Shown here one piece after another: positions 1-11,332 of a DNA stretch of 51,786 nucleotides (positions are counted from its first letter, which is position 1; each line of letters begins with the position of its first letter). Both the position numbers and the translations under genes were made by a program. The notes below the pieces were generated by a model. The model was given only the letters and a program-made list of their open reading frames with translations, ran no database searches and was not told the DNA's origin. The stretch lies in the NCBI GenBank assembly GCA_004802725.1, contig SGPM01000193.1, positions 1 to 51,786 of the forward strand. Reading direction: 5' to 3'. The DNA comes from Antrodiella citrinella. Its lineage: Eukaryota > Basidiomycota > Agaricomycetes > Polyporales > Steccherinaceae.

Positions 1-236
1 GACCCCAACTGCACTGCCAAGATCATCACTATCAACGGCGAGAAGAAAATCGTCATTTACGCCAAGCAAGACATCGAGTTAGGCAACGAAATTACATACG
101 GTACGTCTTTTATTCTCAATTGTTTATGTTTGCCTTCAACTGATTACTCCGATTCGCAGATTATCATTTCCCTATCGAGCAGGACAAGATCCCATGTCTC
201 TGTGGTTCCGTCAAGTGTCGTGGTTATCTCAACTAG
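1..236 (+). CDS. SET1: Set1-type histone H3K4 methyltransferase, C-terminal end (partial)
   Basis: This is the 3' end of a gene that begins before the window. Reading frame 1 gives [20 protein letters not shown] and continues into a GNEITYDYHFP block. That is the C-terminal half of a SET domain with the tyrosine that shapes the active site. A post-SET zinc motif follows ([13 protein letters not shown], then stop). An intron at 101-159 (GTACGT...CAG) splits the Asp codon before YHFP. SET plus a post-SET ending in CRGYLN is typical of Set1/COMPASS enzymes, which methylate histone H3 lysine 4 in the nucleus. Only about 58 residues are visible, so another SET family cannot be fully excluded. Confidence 0.85.
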
Positions 237-493
237 ACTGTTCCGTAACTTCATTCTATGTATTGACTCAACTCAGACCATACCCCGTTGTGTTTATTTC
301 ACGTTACCGCACTGATTGCTGCTCTCTGCTCACACACATCGCCTGCACCTCTTTCTTACTTCCTCTCCCTCCCTCTTTTACTACTACTACTCGCATCTCC
401 TCTGACGTCTGTATCTTATAATTTCATGCATATGTTCTGTCTATCGTCACCTCTTTGTTTCTCTTCTTGTCCCGCACGCAGCATATATAGTAT

Positions 494-615
494 ACGGCTG
501 GTTAGGTTGATAGCATTACAGGACATATGCATTTGTTGGAATAGGAATGTCCAAACCAACCAAACCCCCATCTGTTCATTCAACTTGTTGCCTGACAGTC
601 TGCTCGCATATATCC
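494..615. repeat. Dispersed repeat, copy A
   Basis: This segment aligns, with small gaps, to 1860-2005. Shared blocks in the same order are GCTGGTT, TGATAGCATTACA, GGACRTATGC, GTTRGAATAGG, ATCCAAAC or GTCCAAAC, CAACCCCC or CAAACCCCC, and CCTGAMAGTCTGCYCGCAT. No coding frame is shared, so this looks like an old non-coding mobile-element relic. Confidence 0.6.
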
Positions 616-929
616 TTGCATATCTGTGGGGTGGACGTCGACTCTGAGACGGTATCATAATCACTCTCGTACATGCAGTAAGTATCGACTTGTAGTCTTC
701 TTCTGCATCAAATGCAGCGGTGGTGCCGATCAATGGTAAAGTGAGCGTACAGCAAGACGTATTGCAACTCCGGCGGGGCCGTCAGGAAGACCATGAATCA
801 TTGAATGTTGAAGGGAATACGGGCGCTTACAGGAGTACGCACATTCGGAGAATCCAAAGCACTAGTAGTCCATTTCAGCCTACCGCTCGAACCATTGGGA
901 TCACGACACAAAGCCGACACTCAGCAATC

Positions 930-1104
930 ACAGCAGCTGGAGGCAGCCTTGACGAGTTTGCCAAGCCGTCCCATCCTCAGAAACGAGCGTACGAAGGGCA
1001 GTGCACCTGTAGTTTTGATACTCAGGCGACGGTCGAAGGTCGTCCCAAGGATAATCCTCCCAAAATGTATCATCTGGCGTCGTAGCGGGTTGTTTTGCGT
1101 CCAT
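930..1104 (-). CDS. Possible small gene or gene remnant, function unknown
   Basis: A minus-strand frame starts MDAKQPATTPDDTFWEDYPW and runs about 58 codons before a stop. The sequence is acidic and Trp-rich and looks more protein-like than neighbouring frames. A possible splice donor (AG|GTGCACT) lies inside it. No family is recognised, and downstream minus-strand frames do not join cleanly. It could be a short gene, a decayed exon or chance. Confidence 0.2.
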
Positions 1105-1859
1105 TGTTCTTGTTGAAGCGTTCAAGTTTTGTTTCCATAGCGGAGTTGCTGCTCATTCGGTCACGGAGTATGCCGAATACTTGGTCAATGTGGCGTCGAA
1201 CATGGTGACCATAGGTCACAGTCACATAACAGACGCGTCCGGTCACTTTCGCGTCGACATGTATAGTAACTTAGATCATATTAGTTGCAAATCTACACTA
1301 CGACCTCATATATAGCCAAATAATGTTCCATATCGGTGTTAGTAACCGTGGACTTCACTCCAAGATTCGAAACTTCACCACGCTTCGAGCAGGTTTATCA
1401 GATGTGCGGCCTACTAGTTAGTAGTCGCCGGCCGGCGCTGCTACTACAGCCCAAAGTTTATTCTTCCAGCTTCATATTCTAAGTATGCTTACCTACCTGG
1501 TCCTTCGAATGTGAAGAACGGTACACACCATGACTCAGGTCCGCTGTAGGTTATAATTAGGTATGGGACATTGCAGCTTGAACATGTTTCGTTGCAGTGC
1601 CGCACGGCGCCTGATGGACGTGTGTATACTAATTACTAGTACCAGTTGTACGAAATTGCATAGTAGCTCGCAGGTATGTCGTCAGCGAGTGCAGGGCGAG
1701 TAGTAGCAGTCGCGATAGAGATACGCCAATATTGATACTTGGATTCGAGGCAACCTTTTGACGTTCGTCATAGATTCAAACGTTCAATGAGCGATGCGAG
1801 TCGTTGTCGCTCACCCGTGACACTGTAAGTTTCAAGTTACCGTCCCCAAATATTTACCG

Positions 1860-2005
1860 TACAGCTGGTTGGTATGATAGCATTACAGCCTCAGGACGTA
1901 TGCCTTATGATGAATCTGTTAGAATAGGCATATCCAAACATCAAACCAACCCCCGAACTGCGAATTCCTTCTCTCATCTAAGTCGCCTGAAAGTCTGCCC
2001 GCATG
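1860..2005. repeat. Dispersed repeat, copy B
   Basis: This is the second copy of the segment at 494-615, in the same orientation. It is about 25 bp longer because of small internal insertions (for example extra bases after GCATTACA and after GTATGC). The divergence implies an old duplication. Confidence 0.6.
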
Positions 2006-3429
2006 CCCTCTGCTAAACTGCGCGGCTCCACGACCCACAACGCTGCAACCTCGGTTTCTCCACCCGAATCGACATGGCCAGTAGTACGCTCCCACACAGC
2101 GTTCCCTGACGTCTTCATCTCGCGAAGGATGGCTTTTACGCTCGTCTTGTTAATTTTGGTCTCGGTCTCGTCGTTTGTCTATCCTATGCCCAGTCAAAGA
2201 AGATGTATGTTGAGGGCGGCGGTTGAGGATTTGTGTGCCACAGAAAAGAGCAACAGCAGATGCTGCAAGACCAATCACAGCTGCTGCAATGCGACGCCGA
2301 CTCAAGTGTCGACGTCGGGCCTCGACTTTTGCCTTTGACATGCGGACGAGCATGGTGATGCGGATTCCGAACGATCCAGCGCTCGGAGATGCGAAACATT
2401 GTGTAACGTAGTGACATTGTGTGACAGTAGGTGACGAGGCACCTCGGAACCTTCCGTAACCTGACCTGACCTGACCGTAACCACGCTCCCGAACGGAGCC
2501 TGAGTGTCTCCTTCCACAATAGCATCTTGACAGGATCCATCAGAGGCGCGTGAGTAGGTTCTCATGTTAACCTCGCGATGATGCTGACGCGATATACTCT
2601 AGAACACTGACAATGTCATAATTCAGACTAAACGTTGACCTACTCTGTGGATCGTGATATCGTTTTGCGTGTTCAATTCTGACGTTCTGTCCATTCTATG
2701 ACACACCAAGTATTGGCCTGAGTACAGTTTCCAAGTTCCAGCCGGCCGAATGTACTCGCTATATACTTCTCTCGAACTCCGTCTTGCGATCAGCCGGTAT
2801 ATAGCATAAGCGTAAGTAAAAAGCTCGGATGAACTGGAAGCAAGATTCTCCAGACATGATGTCCGCTTATGTTCACCATGTCCAAGGAAGGTTTGGCGAA
2901 GATCGTAGGCGAATTACACGCGTTAACAGATATATCGATGGGGAACAGATGCAGGCACCTACTCCTATAGACCCGCCCGGGCGCATCAAGATACTCAAGT
3001 TTTGTTAAAAGCGTCAATATAGCTGCGCTTTTCTGTACATAGAGGAGGACAGTGGAACACGATCGAATGGCAAATGGGTGCGTCACACGAAGTCCGCTCG
3101 AAGAGCCTAGAGCTGATCTAAGGCCATGACTTTGCTCAACTGAGTCAACAGCTATCACTTTCGGTATGCATATGGGCGCGTGCATGCAGGCTCTGATGGC
3201 TATCCGCCGGAAAGGCCGGGGGAAATTGAACCTACCTTGGAGGGCAAGCGATTCACACTGAAAGTACGTGGATGTTCACACGAACTACACGAAGAGAAGC
3301 ACTGAAACAAATAGCGTTGACGTGAGGTTTGCTTACCAGAGGTTGTGGAGGCGATGACAGTGAGCTTTATACGTGAAGCGGTTTCTCGTGTACTTATGAT
3401 AGGCCTCTTTGAATAGCTGATATGGAATG

Positions 3430-3437
3430 TATATAAA
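3430..3437 (+). promoter_or_regulatory. TATA box of the homogentisate dioxygenase gene
   Basis: TATATAAA lies about 93 bp upstream of the chosen ATG and is followed by a pyrimidine-rich tract. This spacing is normal for a fungal TATA promoter. Confidence 0.6.
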
Positions 3438-3529
3438 GCTCTCCCTCTCGTCTGTTTGTTTTCCAGGCTCCAGCAGCATACACACCCCAGACTACATCAA
3501 AGACGACAAGAGCTATCACTTGATTCATC

Positions 3530-5970
3530 ATGAGCAAGACTACCAATGGAAAGACGAACGATTCCGTGCAGGTAAATACTGCACCTTGACCATATAACCT
3601 CCACGTTTCACGCTTTTGCGTTCGCGCACAATTACTTACACTGTTGAACTAGATCACCGCAGGGGCCTCCGCCCAATCTGGCTTCGATACTACTGGTTAC
3701 GCCAAGACCCGCAAGGACGACCCGTACATCTACCAAGTCGGCTTCGGAAACCAATTCGCATCGCAGGCTTTGTGCGTTCAACCCCACATCCTCTCCTTTC
3801 CATTCCGTTCCCTTCATAACCGTTCCCGAGACCGTATTCCGGATACAGTTTGGATTGACGCGTTTTTGTCTAGGCCGGGCGTGTTACCAGAGGGCCAGAA
3901 CTCCCCTCAGAATGTCAAATATGGATTGTACATTGAAGGCGTGAGTTTGCATCTATCTACGCGTTTTTGAGAACGTCTGTCCGATGTGCCTCAGTGCTAA
4001 TATACGTTGTGTTGTAGCTCAATGGAACGCCGTTCACTGCACCTCGCGTTAGTAATCAGAGGACGTGCGTATCTGCTGGTACTTGTGAAGCTGGAATGAA
4101 GTTGACTAAAATAACAACAACATCATAGTTGGATCTACAGGATTCTCCCGTCTGTATCGCACGATGGTGTGTTCCCTACCAAGCAGAACCCCTATGTACG
4201 TACCACTCCTCATCATCACGTCTCACTTCTTTTGCTAACTGTTATATCCTTCGTAGTTGATCTCGGACTTCTCCCCTTCCAACCCTCACGTCCACGTGAA
4301 CGGCACACAAGTGACCTGGAAGCCCTTCGCGCTTCCCGCGGCCACGGAGAAGGTTGATTTCATTCACGGTCTACGTACGCTCGGCGGAAATGGCACCGCC
4401 GCGAGCAGGGAGGGTATGGGATACCATATCTACACGGCGAACACGTCTATGGAGAAGACTGCGTTCTTGAACAATGATGGTGACTTCTTGATCGTGCCAG
4501 ATCTGGGGAGGTTGGACATTCAGACTGAGTTTGGAAGGTGCGTCGCGTTTCGTTGGGACATCTGAGGGGTTTGTGAGCTTACTATTGACCGATAGAATGA
4601 TGGTCGCACCTGGTGAGATCGCCGTCGTACAGACTGGAATCAAGTTCAAGGTCAGTTCTCATTTCAGGTTTTAGTCGAGCTGAGACCTAACATACGTGTA
4701 GGTTTCGTTGCCTGATGGACCCTCGCGTGGAAGTACGAACCTTTTGGCACTGCCTGACATAATCTCGATCGCTGACAGATGTTGATCGCTGTAGGTGTCT
4801 ATGAAGTTTACGGCGCCCATTTCCAATTGCCCGAGTTGGGTCCCCTCGGCGCGAACGGTATGGCTAACGTACGAGATTTTGAGCATCCAGTCGCCAGCTT
4901 TGACGTTGATCAGACTGCATGGAGTGGTACGTCACGTTATCTTTATCCATTCTCACCTCCCGCTAACGTCTGTCTGCCATAGTGATCACGAAGTAAGCAA
5001 CAGTGTCAGGCTTTGGCAGTGGCCTCATAATGCTCACTTTGCAATTGCACGCACAGGATCGGTGGAACATTGTTCGACTACAGGCAAAACCATACGCCTT
5101 TCGACGTTGTCGCCTGGCACGGAAAGTCAGTCCCCCTCCCCCTCATTATAACCTCTCACTCTTACCAATCCCAACCATATATAGCTACGTCCCGTACAAA
5201 TACGACCTGGATAACTTCATCGTCGCGCAAGCTGTGAACAAAGACCACACCGACCCGTCCGTCTTCTGTGTCCTCCGCGTCCAGTCCAAGTATCCGGGTA
5301 TCTCGTTCGTGGAGTTCTGCGCACTCAAGGAGTTCTTGAACACGTCGGCGGGTCCGGCGGGTACTTTCAGGCCTCCGGTGAGTACTTAGAACGAATTCCA
5401 ACTGGTTGCGAGCGGTATGCTAAAGGTGAGCTATTTGTGCTGGTAGTACTTCCACAGGAACAACGCTGCGGAGTATGTGAGCTTCCTCAAGGGCGGACCT
5501 GGTGGTACGTTTGGGTACAGTGGGTTCACTCCTCACGGCCGTACGTGACTCCCAAAGAATATGGCTTCGTTCGGTTATGCTGATACCTGTTCTCATGTAG
5601 CCACTGAGGCACAGTGGCAGGAAGGTATCAATGAGGAGATGGTCCCTAAGAAGTACTACGAGGGCATGGTGGGTGCGTACACCGATCTCCTCCGAATGTT
5701 TATTCGTGTTCTGACCGTCGTGTTTGTTGGTGGCAGTTATCCTCATTGAGCCTTACCAGATGCTGTTGCTCACGGACTTCGCGGTGCAGTGCAATGAGCA
5801 TGGAGGTCAGTCATCCTATTCTTAGTGTCATCACGTACTGACCTTGGACCCTTGTTCATGATGCAGAGTCCCCGATACAGCCGTTCACGCCCAACTTCAT
5901 CAAGCACCTCGATAGCGTCAACGACGAGTTGAAGGCGAGCGGACGTGCTGCGATTACTCCCCAAGCTTGA
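3530..5970 (+). CDS. hmgA: Homogentisate 1,2-dioxygenase
   Basis: This non-heme iron enzyme opens the ring of homogentisate to maleylacetoacetate in tyrosine and phenylalanine catabolism. The gene has about 15 exons starting [14 protein letters not shown]. Family blocks appear in order: [100 protein letters not shown] and YSGFTPHGP. The iron ligands known from the human enzyme (His and Glu in [10 protein letters not shown], His in TPHGP) are present, as is the His of NHTPFDVV. The protein ends [11 protein letters not shown]. One exon is only 10 nt (4983-4992). The gene has a TATA box and converges with TMA22. No other tyrosine-catabolic gene is adjacent, unlike the Aspergillus cluster. Confidence 0.96.
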
Positions 5971-6878
5971 GAAGGCGGATCTTGCACACCAGTAAAGGCT
6001 CCGTTTGGATACGGTCGACGATGATCTGGCATATGACATATGGCATACTACTGACTTGGATATGGATGGATGTGCTCATTTTGAATGTAACCCTAGCTCA
6101 ACGTTATCACATGGACTTTCTTGCTAAAAGTGGTGAATCTCCTCAAGGCACCAGACCACCCTGTGGTTGTCGACGTTCAAGTTGCAGATATCACGTGTGC
6201 ATGTTCTCCGTCTGGACACCATCAAACAGTACACGGTCCGGACGGAAACTCGAATACGCTATCCTCCGTTGTGCCTAAAATTTCACATACGAATGAATGA
6301 GGAAGCCGTGCTCTTCTTGAACCTTACTGTGGCGCACATCCTGCGTCCTACACACGGTGATCTACTTGAACAGCGAGAACGTCCACGAAGGAAGTTCATA
6401 AAAGATCCATGATCTACGAGATGCGTTATAACCCACGTTCTGCTGTACGGAGAAGATCATTGAGTACCCGTACCCGTGCACGTTGAACACGGGCCAGTGC
6501 GGTGTTAGAGAACAGAAGGCACAGGGACGTGGAGAGGCTGTGGCAGTAGGTTCGGAGCCGATACTGCTGTCAGTAGTGGGTCGCGTGTCCTATCAGCAGA
6601 TACATACGAAACATCTGTGTTCGGCTAGGGTATTGGAGTAGGTTATGGTCTCATCTTTGGGGGCTTTGATAGACTGAACTTTGATATGTGCATCTTGATG
6701 TGAGCGGGTCTATCTGGCGGTACGTTCGCCGTTACAGTATTGTACAATCTTGTCTTGACCGTCCTGGAGATATCACAACCACGTATACAGTGACAGTAAC
6801 TGTCCGTCGAACGGTTTAACGAGGCACGGAGAGGAGGCAACAGGAATACTCACTGCTACAAATGATACGTTGTCTTCG
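5971..6878. other. Intergenic region between convergent genes
   Basis: About 900 bp lie between the stop codons of the dioxygenase and TMA22 genes. It must hold both 3' UTRs. I see no gene, structured RNA or clear repeat. Confidence 0.6.
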
Positions 6879-7780
6879 TCAGTCCCCTGCTTTCTTCTTC
6901 TTCTCCTCCACTTCTACCACGTTCTCCTTCGGAACGCCCTTCAGCAGTCCGACGCCGTCCTCAATCATCTCCACGATGTCACCGCTGACGTCGCCTTGGA
7001 CCACGATCTCGTCTTGTCCTTGCGGGTTCTTCGTTACAGATGCTCCCGTAGCGAACTTCTGTGCGAACTGTTTCGCGACCTTCTTCAGGTCCACACCTAG
7101 ATTTAAACGTACATTAAACACCGGAATGAAGGCTGAGAGAGTTCAAGGACGTACCGAATGCCTCAAGGCCATGTATTGATGTCACGTACTTGCGTTTATG
7201 CCGCTCTATTCGTTTGATAGTGATCTAGGAGTAAAGATTAGCAAGGAGGTCACCGGTCAACGAGTCTGCGTCCATGGGAAGCTCGGACGCAATGCTCACT
7301 TGTGAAGCCTAATATAGTGCAATGAGCATATGGCCAATGTATGATCCGAGAAGGTTTGGGATGGGACGTACCATCTTCTTCTTCAGTGCAGCATCTGCTT
7401 TCTTCTCTGCCTTTGCCTCCTTCGCCGCTGCATCTTTCTCAAGCTTGGATTGCGCTTCCAAGCTGATAGTCCCCAGTTTCTTCTGTAGTGCCTCTGCAGA
7501 GATAGGAATGAGCGAATGAGAAACATGTAGGTGTTGTGGTAACGCACCTTCAGAGTAGTACTTGTCGTACAGGTCCTCATCTTCCTCCGCCAATGACTCC
7601 TTGCATTTCGTGAAACTGGACCCGAATTCACAGTATTCAAGTGGAAATGTGCACACTAAACAAAGATCTTGCTCAGCTGCTGTTTTATTATGAAAATAAA
7701 ACGAACATACCTTCGCAATAGCGAACTTGAATCGGAGAGATCGCCTGAGACGAAGCCTCAGGTGCTGCAGCGGACGCCAT
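6879..7780 (-). CDS. TMA22: Density-regulated protein homologue (DENR/TMA22), SUI1 domain
   Basis: This protein of about 198 residues acts with MCT-1/Tma20 on the ribosome in post-termination 40S recycling and re-initiation. The N-terminal zinc-binding block is visible after splicing (RYCEVCTFPLEYCEFG). A charged Lys/Ala/Glu-rich helix follows. The C-terminal SUI1/eIF1-like domain contains ITIKRIERHKRKYVTSIHGL, FGVDLKKVAKQFAQKFATG and EIVVQGDVSGDI. The end is Lys-rich. The start MASAAAPEASS is the first ATG of the frame and gives the usual family length. At least five introns are present. One exon is just 9 nt (7300-7308, encoding ASQ) and restores the family alignment between KKKM and ITIKR. 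Confidence 0.95.
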
Positions 7781-8678
7781 TGTTATGAGCAAGATCAACA
7801 AGCGCCGGTAGATCTCTCCCACCTTGGTGCATAACGGCAACCTCCGTCCCAGACTTGCCGTCCGAGATCTAGATCGGCAACGGGCGCACCAGATTGTCTT
7901 CCCATTTTCTTCCCATTTTCTTCCCGCTCATCCCATATGTTTGTTTTCAAATTCGCGAACAAAGCTTCAAATTTCAAATCGACTCTCCTTGGAATCTCGT
8001 ATTCTCCGAGGATGAGTGCAGCTAAATCGTCTCAAAAATCAGGACACAGCGGGCGCACCCGCTGAACTCTAAGAATATTACAAGTGACGCGTAAATCGAT
8101 CCATGGGGCCAAGAACTGGGAACAACTTTTGGTGGGCCTCCTGTCTGTTGCGAAACTTGTGACCACGGAGGCTCTTGGCTCGCTTTCACCTGTAGGCCAG
8201 AAGCACGACATTACAAGGTATACGTGAAGGCCATCACCGCCTTGTGCAACGCAAAGCGTGGCGAACAATCGATAATGGTTGTTGCACTGGCAGGCCCGCT
8301 CCAATCATGGTGTACGTATACCGGATCTGCCGTGGCGCTGCGAACCGTAGACCTGCCCCAACCCACAGGGTTCAAAACGGGGTGCCTAAGGTTCGCAATG
8401 GTCAGGGGAACACCATTCAGTACATGCTGCTTTTGAGCGCTGTTCTGTCATCTCAATATGTGCGTGATTCCACTCGGCGCTTCCATGTCGCGTTATCAAT
8501 GTAAAACTCGGGAACTCAAAGGTCCTATTAGTTTCAGCGAGTCTCATTTCGTCCCTTGGATCCTACCCCCTCGTCCACCTGTACGACTCGTCACCGTGCA
8601 GACAGTCCTACATCTTGTAGCGACTCCGGGTCCTCTAGCTTCAGCTTCACTTCACTGTGGCGGAGCGCTGCTTTTACG
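7781..8678. other. Intergenic region between divergent genes, possible relic exon
   Basis: The left part must contain the TMA22 promoter. Around 8103-8220 a plus-strand frame reads MGAKNWEQLLVGLLSVAKLV and continues about 20 codons. From 8211 a different frame stays open to 8436 (VKAITALCNAKRGEQSIMVV and onward). Joining them would need a 26-nt intron, which is too short for this genome, so this may be a frame-broken relic. No family is recognised. Confidence 0.3.
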
Positions 8679-10861
8679 ATGTTCGCCTCGTCGATCCTGC
8701 TTACGACGTTATGCCTGGGGTCCGTGACGGGAGCGAGTGTTGGACAGCGAGACGATGCACCATTCGTCCCTGCGACAGTGAACATCCCATTGCTGTTTGA
8801 TTCCAACGGGCGGTATGTTATTGGGGTCCAGATGGTGCGTAATATTCTAAGGAGACGGTCTCACTAATAATTCATACATTTGCTTCTGCAGGGTCCTTCA
8901 CGATTGAACTTAACGATGACGACAGGTTCGGGAATGACATACGTTGCGGGGAACACATGTACTGGTTGTTCAAGAGATGGCGTGAATCTGTACGCATGTG
9001 CCATCCTCAATTTCCTTCTCTCGTACTGATGGTTTCCGTTACTCTTAGGTATAATCAGAGCGCTTCATCAACGGTACAGTCGTTTGCGAACACTACCAAC
9101 GTGCCGTTCTTCAACGGAACGACGACTGCCTCAATAGTGAAGGAAAATTGCTCACTACCAACGACCAACGGCTCGCTATGGGTATACCCCAATCAAACCA
9201 GTAAGTAGACATGTTGACATCCATCATCAGCCCTTTTCAACTAACCCTGGTGTATCCAGTTGCGGTCATGAACAACGTTGCATCTAACGTACTCAACCAG
9301 GCCTCTGGGGCGAACATCTCCGATAGTGTCTCCGGACTCGTCGGATTGGGTACAAACCGCGCCGTCAACGCCTCTGCCTCCAACACGACCTACACTCCCA
9401 ACTTTGGTGATTCCATCATGGGCCAATGGCTGAGCGTCAACCCAACTGCACAGAACTTCTCTTTCGGTGTGGCGATGGAGAAACCCATCATCATGCCCAA
9501 GTTTGCGTCTGCGTCTGCGTCACCTCTAGCCTCCGTGCCGAGCTCCGCGGGGACCGTGCATTGGCTGCAGCCCGACCACTCCGCGTACGACCCTAGCACG
9601 TTGGCATTCGCGGAGGTGATGAACACCACACAGGCCTTGGAAGGCTCTATGGCGACGGACCCGCAAGACTGGGTGGTCTCTCTGGATGGATGGGTGGTTA
9701 TTGCCGGTGGAGATACGATCAACAATCGCAAGCAGATCGCCGCGAACGTCGATCCGCTCTATTTAGGCATCTACATTCCTCTGGACCAGGCGACTCTCAT
9801 TCGTGAGTGTTTCAATTTTCCACTATTGCGTCCGTATTGTGACGGCATGGGTGCATGAGGACTCGCAATCTGATCATATGTTGTATCGTTTTATCATCGT
9901 GTAGACGCTGCCATCCCTGGAGCAGTGTCGGAGCCGCAAGTGTCGACGCTCGGCTCGCTGGCGCAGACATGGCAGATCCCGTGCGACACCGTATTCACCA
10001 TGGGCATCATCGTCCAATCGCAGACCTATACCCTAGACCACACATCGCTTGTGATCCATAATAGCGATGGGACGTGTACGAGTGGGCTGGAGGCGTGGAC
10101 GGACTCGACCGTGAACCAGTATCTATTGGGCGCGAGATTCATCAGTGCCGTATACCTGTGCGTCCCTTACATCCACCGGCGATCCCGACATCCGAACTGA
10201 CGATCCTTCATGACACGTACTGACCCTTCAACATGCACTGTCATGCAGAATCTTCAACGTCCCTCGCGACGGCACGTCCTCCATCGGGTTCGCCAACCGC
10301 GCTACGACCTCCAGCACGTCCCACACGGGTGCGATCGTCGGCGGGGTCGTCGGAGGCGTGCTCGGACTGCTGATCATCTCCCTCGTCGCGTGGTACGCCA
10401 TTTTCTACCACCACCGCCTCACGCACACGCGCGCGCACTCCGCCGCGACGTTCGACGACGGCAAGACCACGTCCGCTCACAGCGGCGTCGAGCCCTTCCC
10501 CGTGTCTGCGTTCCCCTCCCCGCCACAGTCCCCGCACGGGACCTTGGGGCACTTGCACTCGCCGTCGATGGCGGCGTTCAGCGAGGGACAGACTGTGGTG
10601 TACTCCCCTGGACGTCCGGATTCGGGGTTGTCGTCGTCGCCCTCGCAGGTTGTATTCGTGAATACGGCGGGTCAGATCGTTTCTCCGCCGTTGCCGACCG
10701 ATGAGCATGGGGTGGTTGGGCGTGATAGTGGGTTGGGCGGGGTGTTGATTGCGCCGCCTGCGTATGAGGAACGCGAGGAGTCTAGTGCGGGTGGGAGGAG
10801 TAGTCCTAGTCCGCGTCCTAGACCGAGGGAGAAGGGGAGGTTCGTCGAGGCGACGACGTGA
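8679..10861 (+). CDS. Membrane-anchored pepsin-fold (A1) protein with degenerate catalytic motifs
   Basis: Six exons encode about 600 residues. The order is signal peptide (MFASSILLTTLCLGSVTGAS), a glycosylation-rich lumenal domain with pepsin-like block order, one transmembrane helix (GAIVGGVVGGVLGLLIISLV) and a Ser/Pro/Gly-rich cytoplasmic tail of about 160 residues. In active A1 proteases both halves carry an Asp-Thr-Gly motif. Here the first is MTTGSGMTYV (Asp replaced by Thr), and the second position reads ANVDPLYLGIYIP (Asp kept, Thr-Gly lost). Proteolysis is therefore unlikely. Inference: it is a surface receptor, sensor or wall-linked protein using the fold for binding. Phases at all five introns are consistent. 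Assignment to the pepsin fold rests on block order, not on a search. Confidence 0.75.
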
Positions 10862-11332
10862 TCCTTTGGAAATATTACGATGCATGACGCGCGAAACCTC
10901 AACGTTCAACGCTTTCTTTGCTCCCGTTCTTCTCCTTCCCCTCCCTCCCGTTCTTCTGTTCTTCGTTGTAGCATGTTCTAGGTTTGGGTTTTTGTTGATT
11001 GTACATATGTTTTAGTAGATATAAGGTGCCCTTTCTGCTTTTTCTGTTTGTGTAGAGCAGCGCCATTTCGTATTCGTTATGCACCGTTTGTTCTTAAATA
11101 TTGTACTACTCCACATTCTACGATGCTGCAGATTATGCAGCGATATAAACCAAATGCAACTAATGTTTCATGACGAGCACGGTCGTGGAGTCCTGAGTTC
11201 TGACGAGGGCCTTGTTCAATGATTCTGTACCAAATTTGCAGGGTGAGGGATTCGGGTCGTACATACGTTACAGTGTCCAAGTCCTAATGCTACAAGTCCC
11301 ACTTCCATTTCCATTTGCCTCGCTTCAACAAC
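10862..11332. other. Intergenic region between convergent genes
   Basis: The stretch is T-rich with 3' UTR character after the pepsin-fold gene. No gene is seen. Confidence 0.6.

Larger units (their letters stand above)
237..3529. other. Gene-poor stretch of about 3.3 kb
   Basis: No convincing multi-exon gene was found. Open frames are short and composition is mixed. The minus-strand frame at 2790-3185 (131 codons) resembles no family I know and has no supporting splice neighbours. The stretch holds a diverged repeat in two copies (listed separately), a possible minus-strand gene remnant near 930-1104, and the promoter of the next gene at its right end. Confidence 0.5.

Noticed and set aside
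10241..10909. 222-codon minus-strand open frame rich in Arg
   Set aside because: It is antisense to the GC-rich tail of the pepsin-fold protein. The Arg-rich composition is typical of a shadow frame.
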